Assembly: GCA_009193035.1 (NCBI GenBank)
Contig: SWDT01000170.1
Coordinates: 62,001 to 126,000 of the forward strand
Direction of reading: 5' to 3'
Length of the DNA stretch: 64,000 nucleotides
Origin: Halicephalobus mephisto
Taxonomy: Eukaryota > Nematoda > Chromadorea > Rhabditida > Panagrolaimidae
The first letter of the stretch is position 1; the number at the start of each line of letters is the position of its first letter. The position numbers were made by a program, and so were the translations under genes. The notes under the pieces are model-generated. The model was given only the letters and a program-made list of their open reading frames with translations, was not told the DNA's origin and searched no databases. Below, in pieces: positions 1 through 11,019 of the stretch.

Positions 1-100
1 AAAAAAACATCTAATTTTTTTTAAAAAACATCTAATTTTTTGAAAAAAATATCTAATTTTTTAAAAAAACATCTAATTTTCTAAAAAAACATCTAATTTC
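1..100. repeat. A-rich short tandem repeat
   Basis: About five copies of an A-rich unit ending in catctaattttt. The array is cut by the window edge. Nothing coding is seen in it. Confidence 0.7.
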
Positions 101-248
101 AATGTTATCTGTCCCAATTCGGCCATTTTTTTCGTTTTTGATTGTTTTTCGGAGAAAATTTTTTTGGTCCCGATTCCACGCCAATTCAGAAGTTGACAAA
201 CAGGATACTGTATTTTCGAATTGCGTTTTGGGAAATGTTTGGCTTTCA

Positions 249-356
249 CGGGGGATATATAAGAATATCGTCGGCTTTGACGTCGTCTACGACGGTTTTT
301 AAGAGTTCTTTGACGGACCGGCCTTCGGCAATAGGATTATCCCAGAGTGAAAAAAT
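249..356 (-). CDS. Orphan exon-like ORF, unrecognised
   Basis: On the minus strand a 35-codon open frame runs to a TGA at 246-248. It includes the stretches AEGRSVKELLKTVVDDV and KADDILIYPP. Codon choice (GTC, GCC, GAC) is coding-like and unlike the AT-rich surroundings. A GTGAAA donor at 248-249 would end the exon before the stop, with the gene continuing off the left edge. There is no ATG and no clear AG acceptor at its 5' side, so it could be a relic. I do not recognise the family. Confidence 0.3.
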
Positions 357-439
357 TTAATAATGGTGGAAAACAGAAAAAGAATAAAAATCATAAATTG
401 CTCATGGACTTTGGTAGACTATTGGGTTACTTTTAGCAA

Positions 440-1235
440 GAAATTACACTTGCGCTTAAAGTTAAGCGAAGTCGCTAAAATCGTCAGCGATTTTCACTGC
501 GAAAGTTGATTTTACTTTCAGACTATTTTTAATTCAAATTTACACTTGCGCTTAAAGTTAAGCGAAGTCGCTAAAATTATTAACGATTTTCGCTGCAAAA
601 TTAGACTTTATTTTCAGACTATTTTTAATTCAAATTTACACTTGCGCTTAAAGTTAAGCGAAGTCGCTAAAATCGTCAGCGATTTTCACTGCGAAAGTTG
701 ATTTTACTTTCAGAGTATTTTTAATTTAAATTTATACTTTCGCTTAAAGTTAAGCGAAGTCGCTAAAATTATTCACGATTTTCGCTGCGAAATTAGACTT
801 TATTTTCAGACTATTTTTAATTCAAATTTACACTTTCGCTTAAAACTAAGCGAAATCGCGAAAGTTGTCAGCGACTTTCGCTTTAGGAATTAATTTATTC
901 AATTTTAAATTCTTTTTAGTATAAATTTACATTTGCGATTAGAAACAAGCGAACTCGCCAAGATCTCTAATAACTTTCGCGGCAAAAGTTGATTTTATTT
1001 TCAAACTATTTTTAATTTAAATTTACATTTTCGCTTAAAGTTAAGCGAAGTCGCTAAAATCGTCAGCGACTTTCGCTTTAGGAATTAATTTCATTCCATT
1101 TTAAATTGTTTTTAATTCAAATTTATACTTTCGCTTAAAGTTAAGCGAAGTCGCTAAAATCGTCAACAATTTTCGCTGCGAAAGTTGATTTTACTTTCAG
1201 ACTATTTTACTAGGAAGTTCTACTTTCGCTTAAAA
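440..1235. repeat. Tandem array, about 105-bp unit with hairpins
   Basis: Seven to eight diverged copies of a unit built on cgcttaaagttaagcg, followed by tcgctaaaatcgtcagcga and a tract near ttttcagactatttttaatt. Each unit contains small inverted repeats (CGCTTA/TAAGCG and TCGCT/AGCGA), so it can form hairpins. No ORF is conserved across units. Confidence 0.85.
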
Positions 1236-1537
1236 CTAAGCGAACTCGTGTTAGTCATCAGGAATTTCGCATTTCGTGATAGGTATCTTTTTTTTCATTA
1301 TCTCGAAAATTCAAAAATATTATTTTTCATCAAAAATTTCGTGTTTCATGACAAATATATTCATTTCGAAAATTTTATTTTTAGACAAAAATATTTTTTG
1401 AATTTTCGATTTAAAATATTTAAAAATTTTTTAGAAAAAATTTAATTTTCGATTTTTTTGATTTTTTTTGAAAAATTTATTTGGATTTTTTGAATAAAAA
1501 TTTTTCGATGAAATTGATGTTTGTTCTTGATGGATTT
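1236..1537. other. AT-rich spacer
   Basis: AT-rich sequence between the array and the MITE-like element. The only ORF is a low-complexity Phe/Ile/Lys-rich frame that I do not accept as a gene. Confidence 0.6.
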
Positions 1538-2213
1538 CGTAATAGAGCATTTCTGTCCCAGACGTTTCTGTCTCGAACCTTTATGTTCCAATTTCTATAT
1601 TTTTAATTTAAAAATTTAAAAATTTAAAAATTTAAAAAGTTTAAAAATTTAAAAATTTAAAAAGTTTAAAAATAAAAAAATTTAAAAATTTAAAAATAAA
1701 TAATTTTAAATAACTTCACACCTGTTATATAATATTTTAAAAGCCATTTTGGGTAAATTTCGATTTTTTTTTATATAAAATTTCAGATATCTTTAAAATT
1801 CTAAATTAGTCTTCGGAATCTTGGATTCTGAAAGTTGACTTCTGATTCTGGTTTTAGATTCAGAATCTACGAGTTTTATTAAATTATTAGAAGTACTTTT
1901 TGAGTTATAATTATAGAATTGGAAGATAAATGTTTCTTAACTCTGAATCCAGAATTCTGAAAATTAACTATTAATTTTAATTTTAGATTCAGAATCTACG
2001 AGTTTTATTAAATTATTAGAAGTACTTTTTTGAGTTATAATTATCAAATTAGAAGATGTTTCTGAACTCAGAATTCAGAATTCTGAAGATTAGCTATTAA
2101 TTTTGGTTTTAAATTTAGAATCTACGAGTTTTATTAAATTATTATAAGTACTTTTTTGTAGAATTTTAACCCTAAAATTGAAACAAATGCTTGGGACAGA
2201 AACGTCACATAAC
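1538..2213. mobile_element. MITE-like element, copy 1
   Basis: The ends are inverted relative to each other: cgtttctgtc near 1562 faces gggacagaaacg at 2193-2204. The inside repeats ttcagaatctacgag blocks. The same arrangement, with the same right end ATGCTTGGGAYAGAAAC, recurs at 18970-19313, so this is a dispersed element. It has no coding capacity. Boundaries are approximate and no target duplication was established. Confidence 0.6.
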
Positions 2214-2439
2214 GATGGATTTTCAGTCGACAAACAGCGTCTCGAATATTGAAACGTGACTTCTGCTTCTGAGAAGTTAATTTTTCTGCAAAAATCCTTA
2301 AAAATTATAATAAGCTTGTTTAATTTCTGAAAACGAAAACTTTTTTGTTAAGTTATATAAAAAACAAATTTTATTTTAATTACGAAATTTTTTAAAAATT
2401 AAAAAAATTCAAATTTTCAAAAATACGTAAAACTTTGAA

Positions 2440-3425
2440 AAAATTAATTTAGAAAAGCGAAAAATCTCGTCGCGAAATCTTTGATGAATTTCGTTCAATT
2501 TTAAGCGAAAATAAAAATTTACAGTAAAATCTATTTAAAAATTCGTTCAATTTTTATTACGAAATTTTAAACGAATTTCGTTCAATTTTAAGCGAAAATA
2601 AAAATTTACAGTAGAATGAACTTAGAGAAGAGCGAAATCTCTGGCGATCCTGATGAGTTCGCTTATTTTCAAGCGCATGTGAGATTTTATTCGAAAAACA
2701 ATTTAATAAGCGAACTCATTCGATTCTCACCGCGAAATTCTTGACAATTTCGCTTATTTTCAAGCGCATGCGAAATTTCGTTTTAAGAGTGTCTAGTATT
2801 TTCGTCACGAAATTCTTGACGATTTCGCTTATTTCTAAGTATATATGAAATTACATCCCAAGAATAGTCTAATAAATGAAATCTCACCGCGAAATTTTTG
2901 ACGATTTCGCTTATTTCCAAGCGCATGTGGGACTTCGTTTTAAGAATATCTAATATTTTCGTCACGAAATTCTTGACGATTTCGCTTATTTCTAAGTATA
3001 TGTGAAATTACATCCCAAGAATAGTCTAATAAATGAAATTTCGCTGCGAAGTTTTTGACGATTTCGCTTATTTTCAAGCGCATGCGAAATTTCGTTTTAA
3101 GAGTGTCTAGTATTTTCGTCACGAAATTCTTGACGATTTCGCTTATTTCTAAGTATATATGAAATTACATCCCAAGAATAGTCTAATAAATGAAATCTCA
3201 CCGCGAAATTTTTGACGATTTCGCTTATTTCCAAGCGCATGTGGGACTTCGTTTTAAGAATATCTAATATTTTCGTCACGAAATTTTTGACGACTTTGTT
3301 TATTTCTAAGTATATGTGAAATTACATCCCAAGAATAGTCTAATAAATGAAATCTCACCGCGAAGTTTTTGACGATTTCGCTTATTTCCAAGCGCATGCG
3401 AAATTTCATTCTAAAAATATTTTAA
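2440..3425. repeat. Tandem array, 157-bp unit
   Basis: Units of 157 bp carry cgaaattcttgacgatttcg and tttccaagcgcatgtg. Three nearly identical 60-residue minus-strand ORFs, offset by 157 bp, fall out of the repetition. The period is not a multiple of three, so they are not coding repeats. The unit resembles the reverse complement of the 440-1235 unit. Confidence 0.85.
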
Positions 3426-3503
3426 AAAGTTAAAAATTTACAAAAATAAGTTCATATTTATGTTTTAAATTAATTCTCTTTGGTTTGCACCACTATTATG
3501 ACA

Positions 3504-3660
3504 CATATTTATCCTCAGCTAAATCCTGCGGATCCAATGGAGGAACAAAATGTAGGCTATGTCACGGGTCTGGAGTACAGCGTGAAAGACGGATTCGGTT
3601 TCTGGAAGCATCCCGGCGTTTTCGAAATTTCACACTTCGAGGACGAATATCCATCCATGT
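3504..3660 (+). CDS. Orphan exon-like ORF, unrecognised
   Basis: After a good acceptor (tttatcctcag) the plus strand is open for about 51 codons with coding-like usage (TTC, GGA, GTC, GAG). It includes NVGYVTGLEYSVKDGFGFW and HPGVFEISHFEDEYPSM. A GTTTAT donor could follow near 3658. A second frame, with KCRLCHGSGVQ, is also open but uses rare arginine codons, so I prefer the first. No partner exon was found. It may be a relic, or an exon whose neighbours are hidden in AT-rich sequence. Confidence 0.3.
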
Positions 3661-3734
3661 TTATCTTTTTTTTCGAAGATTTTCTGTCAGATCAAATTTC
3701 ATTCTTTGTTTCAACTTTTTCGGAATTTAATTAA

Positions 3735-4180
3735 ACCTGTGTTTTGGAATTCGTTTTTGTCCCGAAACGAAAATTGATTAATTTTAAAAAAAATTGCGAT
3801 TTTTTTTTGAAATTTTTTAAGTTAAAAAAATTCGATATTTTTTAAGTTAAAAAAATTCGAAATTTTTTTATTTTTCACACCTTGGAGGATTGAATTTCGT
3901 TTTTGTCGGAAATTTTTAATCTCATATTCGTCGAAAATCACCTCAGGGAAAGATTATCGAACGACATAAACTAAAATTTCTTCCTTAATTTTTTCCCATA
4001 GAAAATTTTAAAAAAACTTTTTTCTTTGATAAAATTCATTTTTTATCATTATTGTTGAATATTTATGGTTAAAGCCTCTGGCAATCTTAGTCTACGCTGT
4101 CAATTACCCGAGTTTTTAGCAAAGTTGACTTTTCGTTCCGCCTTTGGCTAGTTGGATAATTCCTTGAGAAGAATTTTTGA
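3735..4180. other. AT-rich spacer
   Basis: AT-rich sequence with no gene. It contains a few isolated less AT-rich words (for example ctctggcaatc near 4078), but nothing I can assign. Confidence 0.5.
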
Positions 4181-4985
4181 ATTTCTGTAGGTAGATAATT
4201 TAAAATTGAAATTTCACATGTATTGTGGTCCTGTAACGAAAACTTTAAAAGTAATTTTAAAAGTTTTAAACAGAAATTTAATTTTAAGAAGAATTTTTGA
4301 ATTTTTTAGGTAGATAATTTAAAATTGAAATTTCACATCTATTGTGGTCCCAGAGCGAAAATTTCAAAAATAATTTTAAAAGTTTTTAAACAAAAATTTA
4401 ATTTTAAAAAGAATTTTTGAATTTCTGTAGGTAGATAATTTAGAATTAAAATTTCACATGTGGTCCTGTAGCGAAAACTTTAAAAATAATTTTAAAAGTT
4501 GTAAACAAAAATTTAGTTTTAAGAAGAATTTTTGAATTTTTTTAAGTAGACAATTTAAAATTGAAATTTCACATCTATTGTGGTCCCAGAGCGAAAATTT
4601 CAAAAATAATTTTAAAAGTTTTTAAACAAAAATTTAATTTTAAAAAGAATTTTTGAATTTTTTAGGTAGATAATTTAAAATTGAAATTTCACATGTGGTC
4701 CCAGAGCGAAAACTTTAAAAATAATTTTAAAAGTTGTAAACAAAAATTTAGTTTTAAGAAGAATTTTTGAATTTCTTTAGGTAGACAATTTAGAATTAAA
4801 ATTTCACATGTGGTCCTGTAGCGAAAATTTCAAAAATAATTTTAAAAGTTTTAAACAGAAATTTAGTTTTAAGAAGAATTTTTGAATTTCTTTAGGTAGA
4901 CAATTTAAAATTGAAATTTCACATGTGGTCCTGCAGCGAAAACTTTAAAAGTAATTTTAAAAGTTTTTAAACAAAAATATGATCT
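4180..4985. repeat. Tandem array, about 117-bp unit
   Basis: About seven copies of a unit containing gtagataatttaaaattg, tttcacatgt, ggtcc and gcgaaaactttaaaa. Copies differ by small indels. There is no conserved ORF. Confidence 0.8.
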
Positions 4986-4989
4986 CCAC

Positions 4990-6245
4990 AAGAAAACTAA
5001 AATTTTCAAAAATCCTTAGCATTATAGATAAATTTGGTCCCGTCACGGAAATTTAAAATTTTCCAGTCAGGACTATTTTTCATAATTTCATTATATTTTA
5101 AATCTTCATAATTATATAATTTTAAGACGTTATAGAATCACTCAAACATTAGATTTCGTAATTTTAGGTCCCGCCACGGAAATTTAAAATTTTCCAGTCA
5201 GGACCATTTTTCACAATTTCAGTATTGATCTTCTCAATTTTCATAATCACAATTTTCAAACTTCTCAAAATCTTTTAAATACAAAATTTTGCAACTTTCG
5301 GTCCTAACTGGAATATTCTAAAATTTTCGTGTCGGGACCATTTTTAAAAAATTTTATTATAAATATTCCTAACTTTCATAATTATATGATTTTAAACCTT
5401 TTTGGAATCACATAAATTAAACTTCCATAATTTCCGGTCTCGACCGGAAAGTTCTAGAATTTCGTACCGAGATAATTTTTTCAGAATTTTTCGGTGAATA
5501 TTTATTTTTTTAAATAATGCGATTTTGGAACTTTCGGGACTCCACGTGAAGGCCGAATCCCAATTTTCGGTCCCATGTGGAAAATTCTGAATTTTCGTGC
5601 TCAGATACTTTAAATATTTTGACTAACATTTTTAAAATAAAAATGTAATTTTCGATTTTTTCAAGACCACCTGGAATGTTAATTTTGTACTTTTTCGTTT
5701 TGGAAAATTTCAAAAATTTGTTTTAAAATTATTATTTTTTGAAATTTTTTATAATTTTGAATTTTTTTGGAATTATCTAGAATTTTTTCGAACATTCGGT
5801 TTTACGCAGTAAATTTCAAAAATTTATGTCACACATTTTTTGGATTTTTTAGGATTATATAAAAATCAAATTTCTACAGTACTTGGTCCCATGTAGAAAA
5901 TTTCAAAAATTCGTGTCGGGAAAATTTTTGTTTTTTTTTTATTTTTAAATTTAAATTTTTGTTATTTTTTGTTTTTTAATATTCAAATTTTGAATTTTTC
6001 CAAAATTACTTAAAATAATAGTTTTTACAGTACTTGGTCCCATGTGGAAAATCTCGAAAATTCGTGTCGGGAAATTTTTGTTTTTTTTTATTTTTAAATT
6101 TAAATTTTTGTTATTTTTTGTTTTTTAATATTCAAATTTTGAATCTTTCCAAAATTACTTAAAATAATAGTTTTTACAGTGCTTGGTCCCATGTGGAAAA
6201 TTTTGAAAATTCGTGTCGGGAAAATTTTGTTTTTTTAAATTTTTT
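4990..6245. repeat. Degenerate array of GGTCC...GGACC palindromic module
   Basis: Repeated occurrences of ggtcccgtcacggaaattt and ttttccagtcaggacca in an AT-rich background, changing to tttacagtacttggtccc units after 5870. This is one of many blocks of the same dispersed module in the window. No gene is seen. Confidence 0.7.
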
Positions 6246-6260
6246 AATATTCAAATTTTC

Positions 6261-6262
6261 AG
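6261..6262 (+). promoter_or_regulatory. Candidate trans-splice acceptor of receptor gene
   Basis: The acceptor caaattttcag lies 105 bp upstream of the receptor ATG with no matching upstream exon. This is the usual look of a spliced-leader site. A cis-spliced 5' UTR exon is the alternative. Confidence 0.4.
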
Positions 6263-6302
6263 GACCGGACCTCATCCGCGACCTTCAGGTTTCCAGAATA
6301 CT

Positions 6303-6350
6303 ATGCGTCGTCGCTTAAAAAAGTGGAATCAAAAAAGATATTGGAGCTGA
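6303..6350 (+). other. Upstream ORF in receptor 5' leader
   Basis: A 15-codon ORF, starting MRRRLKKWNQ and ending in TGA, lies between the candidate leader splice site and the receptor ATG. It is in a different frame from the receptor. If the leader is as inferred, ribosomes meet this ORF first, and it could damp translation. Confidence 0.4.
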
Positions 6351-6366
6351 TTTCCGGGAAAAAATA

Positions 6367-9300
6367 ATGGATCTAACCAGGATCTGGTTATTTTGTATTT
6401 TGATCGTTCTTCTCCCTCAGGTTTGTTTATTTTTTACAAACATTTCTGCAAAAAAAAATTTAATTAAAGATCGAATTTTCTGATAAAAAAAATTTAAATT
6501 TAAAAAAAAAAACAAAAATTTATAAAAAAAATTTTAAATAAAAAAAAATAAAAATTTAAATTTAAAAAAAAATAAAAATAAAAATCTTTAAAATTAAAAA
6601 AATTTTTTTCGAAATTAATTTTTAATTTTTTTTTAAATTTATAAAAAAAATAAAATTTTTAAAATTAAAAAAATTTTTTTTCGAAATTAATTTTTTATTT
6701 TTTTTTAAATTTAAATTTTTTTAAAAATAAAAATTTTTAAAATTAAAAAAAATTCTTTTCGAAATTAATTTTTAATTTTTTTTAAAAATAAAATTGGCTA
6801 AATTTTTTAAAAAGTTGAATAAAATTTTTATCGACTTTTGACCCAGTTTGCCCTGAGGCAATGATTCTTAATTTTTTTCTTCCTGTTTTTAATAAAATTT
6901 ACTTTTTACAGTATACCTGTCAAAAATTGCAAAACTTATTGAATAAATTATTTAAGGTTGATGGACGACGTCGAAGATGTCCTGAGGGCACTTGGAACGA
7001 AGGAAAAATAGTCCAGCACATCATGTCCAATTACACTAAGCTCCTTCCCGACGCCGAAGACAGTGTCCGTGTCAACATAGAAATGCACGTTCAAGTAATA
7101 TTTTAAAATTAAAAAAATGTTTAAAAAAAACAAAAAAAAATTAAAAAATGTTTAAAAAAAACAAAAAAAAATTAAAAAATGTTTAAAAAAAATTAAAAAA
7201 TGTTTTAAAAAATTTAAAAAATGTTTAAAAAAAAACAAAAAAAATTTTAAAATATTTAAAAAAACAAAAAAAATGGAAAATTTAAATTTAAAAGAAATAA
7301 AAATTTTGAAATTTAAAAAGAATGAAAAATTAAATTTCTAAAGATTTTAATTTTTAAAAAAATAAAAATTTGAATTTTTAAAAAAAATTAAAATTTTAAT
7401 TTAAAAAAATAAAAAGTTTAATTTTTAAAAAATTAAAATTTGAATTTTTAAAAAAAATTAAAATTTTAATTTAAAAAAATAAAAATTTTTAGGATATTGG
7501 AAGTTTGAACGAAATAACATCAGATTTCGAAATCGATATATTGTTTTCACAACTTTGGCACGATCCTCAATTGAGTTTTTTGAATCATTCTCAATGTATC
7601 GGAAATATCACCATGGAACCCAAGTTTCTCCACTCCATCTGGACCCCCAACACCTGTCTTGTCAACAGCAAGAGGGCCGTGGTGCACTCTTCCCCGACCG
7701 ATAACATCATGTTTATCCTTTACGATGTGAGTATTTTTCAAAATAATATATTTTAAAAGTTTTTTACATAAAATTTCCAAAATAATATAATTTAAAAGTT
7801 ATTTACATAAAATTTCCAAAATAATATATTTTAAAAGTTTTTTATATAAAATTTCCAAAATAATATAATTTAAAAGTTTCTTATATAAAATTTTCAAAAT
7901 AATATAATTTAAAAGTTATTTACATAAAATTTCCAAAATAATATATTTTAAAAGTTTTTTATATAAAATTTCAAAAATAATATAATTTTAATTTTCTTAT
8001 ATGAAATTTCCAAAATAATATATTTTAAAAGTTATTTACATAAAATTTCAAAAATAATATAATTTAAAAATTTTTTACATAAAATCTCCAAAATGATATA
8101 ATTTTAAATTTTTTTATATAAAATTTCCAAAATAATATAATTTTAAATTTTTTTATATAAAATTTCCAAAATGATATAATTTTAAATTTTTTTATATAAA
8201 ATTTCCAAAATAATATATTCTAAAATTCCGTTATGACATTATTTTATGAAAAAATTTATCTTTGATTTTTTAAATGTTTCTAAAATTTCGTTTTGGAATC
8301 ATTCAAAAAAAATTATGTTTAATTTTTTAAATTTAATTATTTATGAAAAATTTTTTTCGATTTTTTAGATATTTCTAAAATTTTGTTTTGAGATCATTTA
8401 AAAAAGATTTTTTTTTAATTTTTAAAATTTATTTATTTATGAAAAAGATTTTTTTGATTTTTTAAATTTATTTATTTATTTACAATTTCAGAACGGGACA
8501 GTGTGGATCAACCACAGACTGTCGGTGAAAGCCCCTTGTGAACTGACGGAGGGGGGCTTCAGGCTATTTCCGTTCGACACGAGGAAGTGTATCCTGCATA
8601 TCGAGTCCTATTCTCACAACAGCGAAGAAGTAACGCTTCATTGGATGGAAGAAGCGATAACTTTCGTCAAAGATATCCAACTTCCGGATTTCGACATGGT
8701 GAAATTCGACACTCACAAAGTGAACATGTTTTATCCAAACGGTTACTGGGATCAGCTCCAGGCTGAATTCACATTTAAAAGAAGATACGGGTTCTACATT
8801 CTCCAGGCCTACGTCCCTACTTACCTGACGATCATCGTGTCCTGGGTCAGCTTCTGCATGGAACCCAAGGCCCTCCCCGCCAGGACTACTGTAGGCGTCA
8901 GTTCCCTTCTGGCCCTGACATTTCAGGTTGGTCTTCGTTGATAACACAGAATCCTGGTGTACTGTAGTAAAGAAAACAGAAATTTTTCAATGATTTTCTG
9001 AGGACTTTTACACCGCTGCAGGACCATTTTTGGAAGGTCTTGGACTGGTCCCGAATAGGTCTTTTTAGAAGGCCCTGGTCGGGTCTAACGTAAGCCTTCC
9101 TGAGAGACGCTAATCTTGTCTAGGTCCTTCTAAAAAGTTCAGACTCACTTGGTTTAGGTCTACCTAGAAAGTTATAGTTCAATCTAAGTCCTTCCAGGAA
9201 ATCCAAATCCAATCTAATTTCCTTTAAGTTCAGACTCGGCCCAACTTAGGTCCTTCTAGGAGATTTCAACTTTACTCAGATCACTTTAGGAAAATTAGGT

Positions 9301-10832
9301 CGGACCAAACCTAGGTATTTTCAGGAAGTATAGGTCCTTCCAGGAATTTTAGGCCTTGTCTAGGAAGTTCAAATTTTGTTTAGGAATTCCAGATCCAGGT
9401 CCTTCTAGGAAATCTAGATCCTTCTAGGAAGTCCAGGTCCTTCTAGGAAGTCTAAATCCTTCCAGGAATTCCAGGTCCTTCTAGGAAGTCTAGGTCCTTC
9501 TAGGAAATCTAGATCCTTCCAGAAAGTTCAGGTCCTTCCAAGAATTCCAGGTCTTGTTTAGGAATTCCAGGTCCTTCTAGGAAGTCTAAATCCTTCCAGG
9601 AATTCCAGGTCCTTCTAGGAAGTCTAGATTCTTCTAGGAAGTCTAGGTCCTTCTAGGAAATCTAGATCCTTCCAGAAAGTCCAGGTCCTTCCAGGAATCC
9701 CAGGTCTTGTTTAGGAATTCCAGGTCCTTCTAGGAAGTCTAAATCCTTCCAGGAATTCCAGGTCCTTCCGAGAATTCCAGGTCTTATTTAAGAAGACCTA
9801 ATCACTATTATGTTTAATTTAAAAATCCTCCAATATTCCGGAAATTTCTAAAATTATAAAACAGATAATTGAGTGATTTTTCAGTTTGGGAATATCCTGA
9901 AAAATTTGCCGAGAGTGTCCTACGTGAAGGCGATGGACGTGTGGATGTTGGGATGCATCAGTTTCGTTTTCGGAACAATGGTAGAATTGGCGGTAGTTTG
10001 TTACATCACAAGATGTAAAGCAGCAAAATCAGAAAAATCGGGTTCATCAAATGAAACATCTTTATCAAATTTTTACAACGAAAATTCAAAATTTCGATCA
10101 CAAACTTTTGAAAATGGAAATTGCAAAAATGAAAGAAAAAATTTAATTTTTCAAGATAAAAAATATAAAAATTTAACATCATCAAAATCAGCAAAAATTC
10201 GATCACCACCCCCAGGAAACGGCGGAATATACGAAATGGGAACTTTTATTTCTCAACAACCTTTGACCTTCGAACAAATCAACGGTCATCAACCCCAACT
10301 TCCAGCTTACATGAAACCCAAAAAAAGAAGAATCACTTTCTCAATAGCTCCAGAATCCATCGACAAATTGAGTATCGTTTGTTTCCCTCTGGCATTCACA
10401 ATATTCAATGTAAGTTTTTTAATTAAAAAATTAAATTTCATAAAAAATTAAAATATTTCGAAATTTTCCAGAATTCTTTAAAAATTAAAATATTTCTTAA
10501 ATTTCATAAAAAATTAAAATATTTCGAAATTTTTCAGAATTCTTCAAAAATTAAAATATTTTAAAATTTTCCAGAATTCTTTAAAAATTAAAATATTTCA
10601 AAATTCTTTAAAAATTAAAATATTTCTTAAATTTCATAAAAAATTAAAATATTTCAAAATTTTCCAGAATTCTTTAAAAATTAAAATATTTTATAAATTC
10701 TAAAAAATTTAAAATAATTATCTTTTTAAATTTCTAAATTTTTTAATAATTATTTTTTAGTTGACTTATTGGTGGTGGTATTTGTCACAGACATTCGAGC
10801 AAGTCGACGGCCCGGGTATCAAGCCACATTAA
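6367..10832 (+). CDS. Cys-loop ligand-gated anion channel, ACC/LGC-46-like
   Basis: Six exons (6367-6420, 6912-7094, 7493-7726, 8492-8926, 9885-10409, 10761-10832) give 500 residues, the normal length for the family. All five introns are phase 0. Residues 1-18 are a signal peptide. The ligand domain has WTPNTC and a Cys loop (Cys173 to Cys190, with FPFD). TM1 is at about 253-275. The PAR motif before TM2 (286-288) marks an anion-selective pore. TM3 is at about 320-342, followed by a long cytoplasmic loop and TM4 at about 466-487. The TM2-TM3 sequence (LKNLPRVSYVKAMDVW) points to the nematode acetylcholine-gated chloride group. This is inference from memory, not a search. The Cys loop is three residues longer than usual. 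Exon 2 could instead begin at 6957, also in phase. Confidence 0.93.
7740..8225. repeat. About 44-bp tandem repeat in receptor intron 3
   Basis: About ten copies of a unit made of aaaatttccaaaataatata plus taaaagttttttatat, filling most of the 765-bp third intron of the receptor gene. Confidence 0.85.
9000..9795. repeat. Minisatellite of TCCTTCTAGGA words in receptor intron 4
   Basis: The fourth intron is filled by short units (about 19 bp) such as aggtccttctaggaagtct and atccttccaggaattcc. The core TCCTTCTAGGA is close to a palindrome. This block is less AT-rich than the other introns. Confidence 0.85.
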
Positions 10833-10915
10833 TCCCAGAAGCTCATCGCTAACCTTGCCCCGCAATTAGCAGCTATCTTTACTTTTTAAATTTTGATTTG
10901 ACGAGTTTTTTTCGA

Positions 10916-10921
10916 AATAAA
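10916..10921 (+). terminator. Candidate polyadenylation signal of receptor gene
   Basis: An AATAAA lies 84 bp past the receptor stop, in the 187-bp gap to the convergent EIF4A3 gene. The 3' ends of the two genes must therefore be very close or overlap. Confidence 0.5.
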
Positions 10922-11019
10922 TTACTTCAGTAATATTTTACGAAACGAGTAACATGGAAGAAAATATAAAAGAAAGATTATCAACAAATGAACAATGACA
11001 AATAAACCAAAATTCCTTC

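Noticed and set aside
440..1235. CRISPR array
   Set aside because: Units are long, diverged and contiguous without unique spacers, in a eukaryotic context.
2783..3279. Three near-identical 60-residue minus-strand ORFs
   Set aside because: They are offset by exactly one 157-bp satellite unit. The frame is lost between units and nothing marks splicing or a start.
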